A DNA stretch of 9,049 nt from Oscillospiraceae bacterium (GTDB lineage: Bacteria; Bacillota; Clostridia; Oscillospirales; Acutalibacteraceae), in NCBI GenBank assembly GCA_009779455.1, contig WREG01000069.1, positions 1-9,049 on the forward strand, read 5' to 3'. Each line of letters opens with the position of its first letter. The first letter of the stretch is position 1. The notes below the pieces were generated by a model. The model did not search any database. It was given only the letters and a program-made list of their open reading frames with translations, and was not told the DNA's origin. The translations under genes were made by a program, and so were the position numbers. This document shows, one piece after another, positions 1 to 5,874 of this stretch.

Positions 1-412
1 CAACGGCGGGGGACTGTTTGCCGTCGGAGCGGCTGGTGTGTATATGCAGGTCGCCGAGATACGGGTAGCGCCCGGTTAAATCATCAGCGACCGCGTAAAC
101 CTCAAGCTCGCACAGCTCTTTGCTTGTTTCCGTGTCGTCAAAGACGCGGATATAATACTGCTGCTCCGTTTTGAAAAAATGTTTGAAGCGGATACAGCCG
201 TCATCGCATATTTTTACTTCATAATCCTTGAATGTGCTGCGTTTTGGGTAATTCCCCGGCGCGCCGTCCTCAAAACCGCAAACCATAACGCGGTATTCGC
301 GGGACGTGCTAAAAGCGGCGTGCGCGCCCCGGGGGTTTATTGTAATCACGATTTCCTGCCCTTTTTCAAATACAAGCGGGCAGATATCATAGTCGTGAAG
401 TTCTGTTTTCAT
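1..412 (-). CDS. PHP-domain metal-dependent phosphoesterase, N-terminal part (runs off left edge)
   Basis: The 137 visible residues start MKTELHDYDICPLVFEKG and end inside the catalytic domain. Residues 120-131 read GDLHIHTSRSDG, the first metal-binding motif of the PHP superfamily (D121, H123 and H125 as ligand candidates, then SDG). PHP domains are trinuclear-metal phosphoesterases, often related to histidinol-phosphatase or TrpH-type nucleases. Residues 1 to about 110 form a beta-rich N-terminal region that I do not recognise, placed before the PHP domain; there is no signal peptide, so the protein is probably cytosolic. The ATG is supported by an AAAGGA ribosome binding site that overlaps the stop codon of the preceding gene, 15 bases upstream, which implies translational coupling in one operon. 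The substrate cannot be inferred because the rest of the domain lies outside the window. Confidence 0.85.
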   Translation of the reverse strand, partial: MKTELHDYDICPLVFEKGQEIVITINPRGAHAAFSTSREYRVMVCGFEDGAPGNYPKRSTFKDYEVKICDDGCIRFKHFFKTEQQYYIRVFDDTETSKELCELEVYAVADDLTGRYPYLGDLHIHTSRSDGKQSPAV

Positions 413-427
413 TTAAATGATCATCCT

Positions 428-1351
428 TTACTTAAATATAATAGCGTTCGGCAGCCGCCGCTCGCTGTCTCCGTCGCTGGGGCTGTTCATTAAAATATTT
501 TCATACACAATTGAGGCGGACGAGCCGCCGTCAAGGGCTATCGCGTTTTCCGCGCCGTTTGAATGCAAAATTTTCTGAATGTCGGCGTATGTCGCGCCTA
601 TGCTTGATTTTTGCCTGCCGTCAACCACAAGCAGCAGGATTTCGCCCGCCCCCGTCTGCCCGATTGCCGTCCTTGGGGCCAAGCCCCCCGAAAAATTCGT
701 AATATCCGTTTTTTTGCCATTTACAATGAGTATAGGCCCGAATTCCAGCGCCCATTTGAAGTTTTTTTCCGCGATTTCGGCGTCATCAAAGGTTCCGACG
801 ATAAATTTTCCGCTTTCATCCATGCCGCCCAGCATATGCCGCTTGCCTTTGCAGGCGTTTACCGTATTTCCTTCGAAAATCACGACGCCGCAGGGGACGC
901 CCCTTGCTTTTTCATCCGAGTACCCGCCCGCGTTTATGCCTCCCGACGCGCCTTTTGAAGATATTATGTCCTCTAAAATTTCGCCGCCCGACTCAGCCGC
1001 GCAGACAAGACCGACCCTTGAAGGGTCTGCTATTTTTATTATATAGCCTTTATAATAGCTGCCTTTTACCTCGGTAAAACCGACCCTGTCATCGGAAACA
1101 ATGTTGATTTTGCCGTCAGATGTTCTTTCGTCCGTCCTTACCCTGCTTTGTTCCATGACTTTCTCTATGTATTTGCCCGTAAACAGGGCCGTAGCCAGAT
1201 ATTTGTGGTTCGCGGTAGTCATAGCGGTGTTTATCCATAAAACGCGGAACTGGTCAAAAGGCCCGTACATAACAAACAGCGGCAGTGAAAACATCGCTAT
1301 AACAATTATAACAATACGCTTTTTCAGCTTTTTTGCGCCGCCGCCTGCCAT
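428..1351 (-). CDS. membrane-anchored phosphodiester glycosidase (NAGPA-type) family protein
   Basis: A 307-residue protein. Basic residues KKLKKR (7-12) precede a hydrophobic segment at about 13-29, a signal anchor or uncleaved signal peptide that places the rest outside the cell. Residues about 100-307 match the NAGPA/phosphodiester glycosidase fold (named after N-acetylglucosamine-1-phosphodiester alpha-N-acetylglucosaminidase and often labelled 'exopolysaccharide biosynthesis protein' in bacteria). Visible motifs are GGINAGGYSDE (137-147), GVPCGVVIFEG (151-161), GPILIVNGK (205-213), APRTAIGQ (225-232), LLVVDGRQ (240-247) and the glycine-rich ALDGGSSAS (272-280). By analogy it would cleave or remodel sugar-1-phosphodiester linkages in wall or capsule polymers; the substrate is inferred only. 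The start has an AAGGAG site 11 bases upstream. It lies 40 bases after the LRR/dockerin gene and 15 bases before the PHP gene, so it is probably co-transcribed with both. Confidence 0.88.
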   Translation of the reverse strand: MAGGGAKKLKKRIVIIVIAMFSLPLFVMYGPFDQFRVLWINTAMTTANHKYLATALFTGKYIEKVMEQSRVRTDERTSDGKINIVSDDRVGFTEVKGSYYKGYIIKIADPSRVGLVCAAESGGEILEDIISSKGASGGINAGGYSDEKARGVPCGVVIFEGNTVNACKGKRHMLGGMDESGKFIVGTFDDAEIAEKNFKWALEFGPILIVNGKKTDITNFSGGLAPRTAIGQTGAGEILLLVVDGRQKSSIGATYADIQKILHSNGAENAIALDGGSSASIVYENILMNSPSDGDSERRLPNAIIFK

Positions 1352-1391
1352 GATTATATTTGCTCCTTTTACTTCTATTCCTAAGCCCCGA

Positions 1392-3206
1392 TCAAAGGGT
1401 TCCCTGAAGCTTTGCCACGTACCTCAGCACCATTCGGGCATCCGCCGCGCCGGGTTCTTCTTCGCCCGTTATCCTCGCGGCCTCATAGAACGCCCCTTCG
1501 AGCGCGTCCAGTTTCGCGACATGGCGCAGTATCAGCCTGGCGTCGTTTGCACAGGGGTCGCCGTTGCCGGAAATGTCGCCCTTAATTACGACGGAGAGCG
1601 AAGCCCCGTCCGCGGTCTTAACAACCATTCCCGTAAACAAAACGGAATTTTTATCCGAGACTTCCCTGCCACCTTTAAAAATCTTTATTTCCCCGCTTGT
1701 GCGGTTTAATAAGCTTTCGACCTTGTCGCCCGCCGGCAATCCCGTAATAAAACCGTTTTCCCTGTCAAACTTAAAATCGTCATTATATTCTGAAAATGAC
1801 AGTATTTGATGTTCTTCTCCCGTTTCTTTATTAACAACATTGCTTTCTTTGCAGTATGCCTCCGCGCTGCTTCCTGAGTATCCGAATATTGTAAGGCCTT
1901 CATTCCAGGGTATAGCGTAAGAGCTTATGCCGATCACGCTTTTCGGTATTGTCACGCTTGTAAGGTTATAGCAATTGGCGAACGCGCGGCTGTCAATTGA
2001 AACGACGCCTTCCGGTATGACGACGGTTTTAATCGCCGCGTTGTGCGCGAACGCGCTGTCGGCGATTTTGGTTATGCCCAAGTCAGCCGGGACAACAACA
2101 TTTTCATCCTTGCCGGTATAGATGACAAGAAGGGATTTCCATACCACAAAGTCCCCGTATGTTTTAAAATTGCGCGATTCAAAATTATCATCGTAATAAA
2201 ATTCGGTTTTGCCGTAATAATCCTTGCCGTTTACTTCAAATTTATTCAGCCGGACATCATAATAATCATAAATAGAATAATTCTTTATTTTAAATGTTAA
2301 TTTCACCAAATCGCCTTTTATGTCGGAAAGGTTAGCGAAAATTCCGGAATAAGAATAACCGTCGGCGCCTTTGGCCCCGCTTTTTACCGTGCAGCCCTTA
2401 TAAGAAGCGGCATATTGCGAGATATATTCCAAATTTTCTTTATCATATAAAATTTCAAACTCCGCCTTTTCGATTTTTTTGCTGTTCAAATTGATTGTGA
2501 CGGTTAAAAACTCCCTGTCTTTGTCGGCCGCAGTCGTAACCGTAACTTCAGCTCCGGGCTCGTTGTCCGCAGCATATAAATAAATGAAAGAATCCGAACC
2601 GCCCACCGAGACATTTTTGCTGACGTTAACGGTGCGGTAATCGACCGCGGCGGACGCTGTGAAGGACGGCGCGGCAATCGGCAGCGCGACGGCAAGGCAA
2701 AGCAATATTGAAAACGCCTTAACGTATTTCCTTCCGTCCTTCCCGCACAATACAAGCGTAAAAGCCACCCCTGCGGCAGACAGAAGCAAAAGCGTCAGGC
2801 ATAAGCCCACAGGCGCGCTGTCGCCTGTTTTTGGGTTTTGGTTGTTGCCGTTATTGCGGCCCGCAATGGCTTCAAGGGTAATATCCTTCTGCTCCCCCGC
2901 TTTCAGCGTTTCAAACACAATCATGTTTTGGCCGGACATCAGCATGAACCCGTCCGGAAGCGAAAGCTCCGCCCTGACGTTATAAAGGGTAAAATCGTTC
3001 TCGTTTTTAACGGAATAAATGATTTCCCCTTTTTCGCCTGTTTGGTAACCTTCCTTGTCCGTAGTCAGCGACGCGGTCAGCCCCCCGTTTGTATTTGTCG
3101 CGGTTTCGGGGACGGCCGACGCGCTCAGCGCCCCGAACAGGAAAAAGGCAAAAAATGCCGCACCTGTTAGAATAATTGATAAAAGCTTTCTCCTTTTTTT
3201 ACACAT
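1392..3206 (-). CDS. multidomain surface protein: internal NPKTGD sorting-like signal, cohesin-like domain, LRR_5 repeats, dockerin-like C-terminus
   Basis: I use the ATG at 3206 (604 residues, MCKKRRKLLSII) because TCGGAGGGAT lies just upstream. An in-frame ATG at 3242 has no such site. Layout: signal peptide about 1-31 (ends ALSASA); a beta-sandwich resembling CARDB/DUF11 repeats, 42-115; NPKTGD at 124-129 followed by a hydrophobic segment (about 133-154) and GKDGRK (155-160), which together look like an LPXTG sortase signal; a second hydrophobic stretch (about 163-183) ending TASAA, like a second export signal; a cohesin-like domain about 218-330; LRR_5 (BspA-type) repeats about 375-445 with IADSAFAHNAAIKTVVIPEG; a linker; and a dockerin-like pair ending DARLILRHVAKL and DARMVLRYVAKL. 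It is probably an extracellular adhesion or scaffold component. The second calcium loop lacks its first Asp (R578). It has its own promoter upstream and is a paralogue of the adjacent broken gene. Confidence 0.85.
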   Translation of the reverse strand: MCKKRRKLLSIILTGAAFFAFFLFGALSASAVPETATNTNGGLTASLTTDKEGYQTGEKGEIIYSVKNENDFTLYNVRAELSLPDGFMLMSGQNMIVFETLKAGEQKDITLEAIAGRNNGNNQNPKTGDSAPVGLCLTLLLLSAAGVAFTLVLCGKDGRKYVKAFSILLCLAVALPIAAPSFTASAAVDYRTVNVSKNVSVGGSDSFIYLYAADNEPGAEVTVTTAADKDREFLTVTINLNSKKIEKAEFEILYDKENLEYISQYAASYKGCTVKSGAKGADGYSYSGIFANLSDIKGDLVKLTFKIKNYSIYDYYDVRLNKFEVNGKDYYGKTEFYYDDNFESRNFKTYGDFVVWKSLLVIYTGKDENVVVPADLGITKIADSAFAHNAAIKTVVIPEGVVSIDSRAFANCYNLTSVTIPKSVIGISSYAIPWNEGLTIFGYSGSSAEAYCKESNVVNKETGEEHQILSFSEYNDDFKFDRENGFITGLPAGDKVESLLNRTSGEIKIFKGGREVSDKNSVLFTGMVVKTADGASLSVVIKGDISGNGDPCANDARLILRHVAKLDALEGAFYEAARITGEEEPGAADARMVLRYVAKLQGTL

Positions 3207-3220
3207 GATAATCCCTCCGA
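3207..3220 (-). promoter_or_regulatory. ribosome binding site fixing the start of the 604-residue surface protein
   Basis: On the minus strand the bases before the ATG read TCGGAGGGATTATC, a strong anti-SD match (GGAGGG) at normal spacing. It decides for the internal ATG at 3206 over the ATG at 3242, and the signal peptide then begins with the usual basic stretch CKKRRK. Confidence 0.8.
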
Positions 3221-3272
3221 AAAAAATTTTTTGTTTTGTCAAAAGAAGCGTCCGCGAAGGGCCGCAGGGTAT

Positions 3273-3301
3273 ATTATACGGCCATATAAAGAGGCGGTCA
3301 A
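3273..3301 (-). promoter_or_regulatory. sigma-A-type promoter for the LRR/dockerin-NAGPA-PHP operon
   Basis: On the minus strand, TTGACC (3296-3301) is followed after exactly 17 bases by a perfect TATAAT (3273-3278). Transcription would start near 3266, giving a leader of about 60 bases before the ATG at 3206. The -35 box begins two bases after the TGA (3304-3306) of the upstream broken gene, so this promoter lets the downstream genes be expressed independently of it. The leader has an AT-rich stretch, and I see no convincing terminator or riboswitch in it. Confidence 0.8.
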
Positions 3302-3303
3302 TA

Positions 3304-3777
3304 TCATAATCTGTCCGCCAGTTTGGCGTTATACCTCAGAACCGTCCTTGCCTCCGCTGCGCCGACTGAACCCGCGCCCGTCAGGTCGCCGGCCAAAAGC
3401 TGGATGTCTGAAAATTTGTCAAGCCCCGCCGCATACCTTAAAATCATTCTCGCGTCAGCGACTGAAGCAATTCCCTCGCCCGTAACGTCGCCTTTTACGG
3501 CGACCGTGGCGGATTCCTTTATCTGCCCTCCGTCCATAAGCAATACGGTCATGCCCGTACACATAATTGTATCATTGTTTGTGACTTCATTGCCGTTTGC
3601 GGCGAATATTTTTATATTTTCAGCGTAACTTTTGTATTTTTCATCAATAATTCCCATGAACTCCGCTTTTGTCGTTTTCGGCTGTATATCTTTAATATAC
3701 AGTTCTTTTTTATCCGGATTGCCGGGGCCGTCTGTTTTAAAGGGGACCGGCGTTACGTCGGTTCTGGCGATGCACCT
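3304..3777 (-). pseudogene. stranded C-terminal tail (linker plus dockerin-like pair) of the interrupted LRR_5 surface protein
   Basis: These 157 codons continue the reading frame of the preceding gene directly after its TAA. The text runs SRHC-stop-RCIARTDVTPVPFKTDGPG and then into a linker homologous to that of the neighbouring intact paralogue: NIKIFAANGNEV..TGMTVLL..VAVKGDVTGEG here against EIKIFKGGREV..TGMVVKT..VVIKGDISGNG there. Two dockerin-like segments follow, GDVTGEGIASVADARMILRYAAGL and a more degenerate one beginning GDLTGAGSVGAAEAR. A restart is possible at the ATG at 3657 (117 residues), but GGAG sits only three bases from it, which is too close to be a good site. Such a product would have no signal peptide and would stay inside the cell. 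I therefore read it as non-functional unless the stop is an error or is bypassed. Confidence 0.82.
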
Positions 3778-5283
3778 TTAGCAGTGGCGCGACATGCTGG
3801 CGTCCCATCTTGCCGTGGCCTTCCTGTCTATCGTGTATTCAGGACTCCAGTCGTGCCCCAGGGGCTCTATGGCCTTCGTCTCTATATAACCGCAATATGA
3901 ACAGGTTCTGTCTTTTACGCCAGGCCATATGCATTTAGGCTCGCCCCCCGTTATCCAATCCCCGTATTGATGTTCTTTTTCGCAGGTTATTTTAAATTTT
4001 AAGCCGTTTGCGGCCGCGAACTTTTCCCCGCCGCTTCCCTTCAGGCCTCTTATCGTCACATTCGGGCATCCGTCAAACGCGTCAGGGGCAATATTTTCTT
4101 TTTTAATGGTTGAAGGGATTAAAACGCCCGTCATGTTTCTGCAATTCAGAAACGCTTCTTTGCCTATGCGCGTATATCCGCCTGGCATAACGATATCTAC
4201 AAGGTTTGAGCATTCCGCGAACGCGCCGTCCGCGATCCCCGTTATTTTTATGCCGGAATCCGCGGAAGGCAGTTCCAATTTAGTGTATAACCCCATAGAG
4301 CCCTTGTAACCGTAAACCATATTCCCCGCGCATACAACGCCGTCAGATTGTATTTTATACCAGAGCGTATCCGCGAACGCGTCCCTGCCTATCTTTTCAT
4401 ATTTATCGGAAAACGTTATTTCATCAAGGTCTGAGCAGGATTTAAACGCCCCCGCCCCTATTTTCGTGACCTTGCCGGATATATCTATCCATGCCAGGTT
4501 TTCGCAATAAGCGAACGCGTTGTCGCCGATTTCCGCAAGGCTGCGCGGCAGCCCGTTTCTGAACTCGCTGAGGTATTGGCAATGCTCAAAGGCGCTTTCG
4601 GATATTATTGTTATGCCTTCGGGTATCTCTATCGATTTCAAAGCGTCGTTATCTTTGAACGCGCCTTCCCCTATCTCCGTTAATTTTAGGCTCGCGGGTA
4701 TCTTTGCTTCCGGAGAATAACCCATATAATAAACAAGAGCGTTTCCTCTGACGACAAAATCATTGCTGATCTTAAAATTCGTTTTTAAACCGTCAAACGT
4801 ATTTTTGTCATCGGTAATCTTAATATTTATATCGCCTTTTTTAAATTTCCCGGCTTCCGTTTCGACGTCCAGGTTTTTAAAATTTAAGCCGTAATTTTTA
4901 AAACTGTCTTTTTCGCTGACTTTAAAGATAATGGCGGCAAAATATATTTCCATATACATTCTCAGATTTAAATCGTCGTTATAAACAACCTCGTTTCCGC
5001 TGATCCTCTCAAATTCCCCGGATCTTAAATTTAAAAGAGCCTTTGCCTCTAATTTATTTTTGTTAAAGTCAAGGATAAAGCTTATGTTGTCCGCCCCGTT
5101 GCTTTCTATGCCTATAACCGCGGTAAGATAACCGCCTTCTTCCTTTGCCGCAACGGTCACTTTCGGCGCGCCTGCGGGCGCGGCCGACGCGTAACTGAAA
5201 TTCAGAGCCGCCGTCAGCGTCAAAACAGACAATAAACATATTAAAATTTTATTTTTAATTCCGATCCTCATATTGATGACCAT
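3778..5283 (-). CDS. secreted cohesin-like/LRR_5 (BspA-type) surface protein, truncated by an in-frame stop
   Basis: The open part is 501 residues; the original gene would have been about 659 and ended at 3304. Signal peptide about 1-34 (KNKILICLLSVLTLTAALNFSYASA); cohesin-like beta domain about 40-160 (KVTVAAKEEGGYLTAVIGIE, then LDFNKNKLEA and AAIIFKV); LRR_5 repeats about 195-410, with the recurring pattern IGxxAFxxCxxLxxIxIP (LTEIGEGAFKDNDALKSIEIP, IGDNAFAYCENLAWIDI, IGAGAFKSCSDLDEITF, IADGAFAECSNLVDIVMP, IGKEAFLNCRNMTGVLIP); then a Cys-rich module with CSYCG (461-465). The open frame ends SRHC, exactly where paralogous proteins read RHCxxC, and the missing RC follows the stop. The ATG at 5283 has GGGAGG five bases upstream. 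A promoter precedes it. It probably serves as an envelope or matrix protein; without the dockerin tail its attachment would be lost. Confidence 0.83.
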   Translation of the reverse strand: MVINMRIGIKNKILICLLSVLTLTAALNFSYASAAPAGAPKVTVAAKEEGGYLTAVIGIESNGADNISFILDFNKNKLEAKALLNLRSGEFERISGNEVVYNDDLNLRMYMEIYFAAIIFKVSEKDSFKNYGLNFKNLDVETEAGKFKKGDINIKITDDKNTFDGLKTNFKISNDFVVRGNALVYYMGYSPEAKIPASLKLTEIGEGAFKDNDALKSIEIPEGITIISESAFEHCQYLSEFRNGLPRSLAEIGDNAFAYCENLAWIDISGKVTKIGAGAFKSCSDLDEITFSDKYEKIGRDAFADTLWYKIQSDGVVCAGNMVYGYKGSMGLYTKLELPSADSGIKITGIADGAFAECSNLVDIVMPGGYTRIGKEAFLNCRNMTGVLIPSTIKKENIAPDAFDGCPNVTIRGLKGSGGEKFAAANGLKFKITCEKEHQYGDWITGGEPKCIWPGVKDRTCSYCGYIETKAIEPLGHDWSPEYTIDRKATARWDASMSRHC

Positions 5284-5317
5284 CCTTTCCTCCCTATAAG
5301 AGAATTTTTATAATGCC

Positions 5318-5345
5318 ATTATACCATCTTATAAAAAAACCGCAA
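5318..5345 (-). promoter_or_regulatory. sigma-A-type promoter for the LRR_5 surface-protein gene
   Basis: On the minus strand a perfect TATAAT (5318-5323) is preceded, 16 bases upstream, by TTGCGG (5340-5345), a half match to the -35 consensus. Transcription would start about 30 bases before the GGGAGG site and the ATG at 5283. The -10 box is convincing and the -35 box is weak. Confidence 0.6.
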
Positions 5346-5427
5346 TCCGTTTTATGTAAATAAATTAATTATAAAAAGTAAATTTTAAAAGTTTTTGAAA
5401 AAATATTGGAAAAATTTTTTTAAACTA
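5346..5427. other. very AT-rich divergent intergenic spacer
   Basis: This stretch separates the two divergent promoters and consists almost entirely of A and T, with short A and T tracts (for example a run of seven T at 5415-5421). It contains no open frame of note. Placed directly upstream of the TTGACA of acpP, it could act as an UP element binding the RNA polymerase alpha subunit; that role is inferred. I see no FapR-like operator. Confidence 0.4.
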
Positions 5428-5456
5428 TTGACAAAGCGGCATAAAACACATAATAT
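5428..5456 (+). promoter_or_regulatory. consensus sigma-A promoter of acpP
   Basis: A perfect TTGACA (5428-5433) is followed after 17 bases by TAATAT (5451-5456). Transcription would begin near 5463 and give a leader of about 55 bases. An AGAAAGAGG ribosome binding site (5502-5510) lies eight bases before the ATG at 5519. A strong constitutive promoter is what is expected for acyl carrier protein, one of the most abundant small proteins. Confidence 0.82.
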
Positions 5457-5518
5457 CTTTTATATATGTTTTAAATAATAAAAAATCTAATATATTAAAA
5501 AAGAAAGAGGTATATATC

Positions 5519-5740
5519 ATGGTTTTTGAAAAAATAAGGGCGATAATCTGCGACCAGCTGGAGCTTGAAGAGGATAATGTGGCGATGGAGTCCGACATGG
5601 AGGATCTGGGCGCGGACAGCCTCGACCTTGTTGACCTTGTGATGGCTCTTGAGGACGAGTTCGAGATTGAGGTTCCCGACGAGGAGCTTGAAAGCTTCAA
5701 AACGGTTGGGGACGTCGTCAAATTTATTGAAGGGGTTTAA
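5519..5740 (+). CDS. acpP: acyl carrier protein
   Basis: A 73-residue acidic four-helix protein with the invariant 4'-phosphopantetheine attachment motif GADSLDLVDLVM; the modified serine is S34. Length and pattern (MVFEKIRAIICDQLELEEDNV at the N-terminus, FEIEVPDEELESFKTVGDVVKFI at the C-terminus) match bacterial fatty-acid-synthesis ACPs. After activation by holo-ACP synthase it carries growing acyl chains between the type II fatty acid synthase enzymes in the cytosol. No fab genes adjoin it, so it is expressed here as a single gene from its own consensus promoter, possibly with read-through into proS. The gene is ordinary and I see nothing irregular in it. Confidence 0.96.
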   Translation: MVFEKIRAIICDQLELEEDNVAMESDMEDLGADSLDLVDLVMALEDEFEIEVPDEELESFKTVGDVVKFIEGV

Positions 5741-5764
5741 GTTTGAAAAATAAATTTTTCAAAC
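5741..5764 (+). repeat. perfect AT-rich hairpin directly after the acpP stop
   Basis: GTTTGAAAAA and TTTTTCAAAC form a perfect 10-base stem around TAAA, beginning at the first base after the acpP TAA. It could slow RNA polymerase or protect the acpP mRNA 3' end. No U-tract follows and the stem is AT-rich, so it is a poor match to an intrinsic terminator. Confidence 0.55.
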
Positions 5765-5859
5765 CGGAAGTTTTGTCCTTTCGCGCAAAAACAATAGCGC
5801 GAATTTCCTGCGGAAAACGGACATAACTTCCGCCTCGCAAACGTCTCGCTTGCGAGACG
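5765..5859 (+). repeat. structured intergenic element with long inverted repeat and nested hairpins before proS
   Basis: The outer arms 5765-5778 (CGGAAGTTTTGTCC) and 5819-5832 (GGACATAACTTCCG) pair at 13 of 14 positions. Inside are two further stems: TTCGCGC/GCGCGAA (5780-5786 with 5797-5803) and TTTCC/GGAAA (5804-5808 with 5812-5816), giving a three-way junction. Next comes a perfect 8-base stem CGTCTCGC/GCGAGACG (5842-5849 with 5852-5859), ending at the base before a proS in-frame ATG. Its 3' arm can alternatively pair with CTCGCAA at 5834-5840. It could be an RNA leader that acts on proS, or a DNA repeat of MITE type. I see no T-box antiterminator (TGGAACC-type) sequence and no transposase. 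Function unknown. Confidence 0.6.
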
Positions 5860-5874
5860 ATGGAAAGGATAGTC

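Noticed and set aside
1101..1709. Long plus-strand open frame of 202 residues across the glycosidase and surface-protein genes
   Set aside because: It lies opposite two well-supported minus-strand genes, has no ribosome binding site and resembles no protein family; it is a shadow frame.
3207..3242. Upstream ATG at 3242 adding 12 residues to the surface protein
   Set aside because: It has no ribosome binding site and would place MTKQKIFFGGII before an otherwise standard signal peptide; GGAGGG points to the ATG at 3206.
3778..3780. Programmed readthrough, selenocysteine or stop reassignment at the internal TAA
   Set aside because: TAA is not a selenocysteine codon, TAA-A is not a leaky context, and TAA ends most other genes here.
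5741..5764. Intrinsic terminator for acpP
   Set aside because: The stem is AT-rich and is followed by CGGAAG rather than a T-run; reported as a hairpin only.
5741..5859. T-box riboswitch controlling proS
   Set aside because: No T-box sequence of the TGGAACC/GGGTGG type, no specifier-loop arrangement and no terminator with a T-tract are visible.
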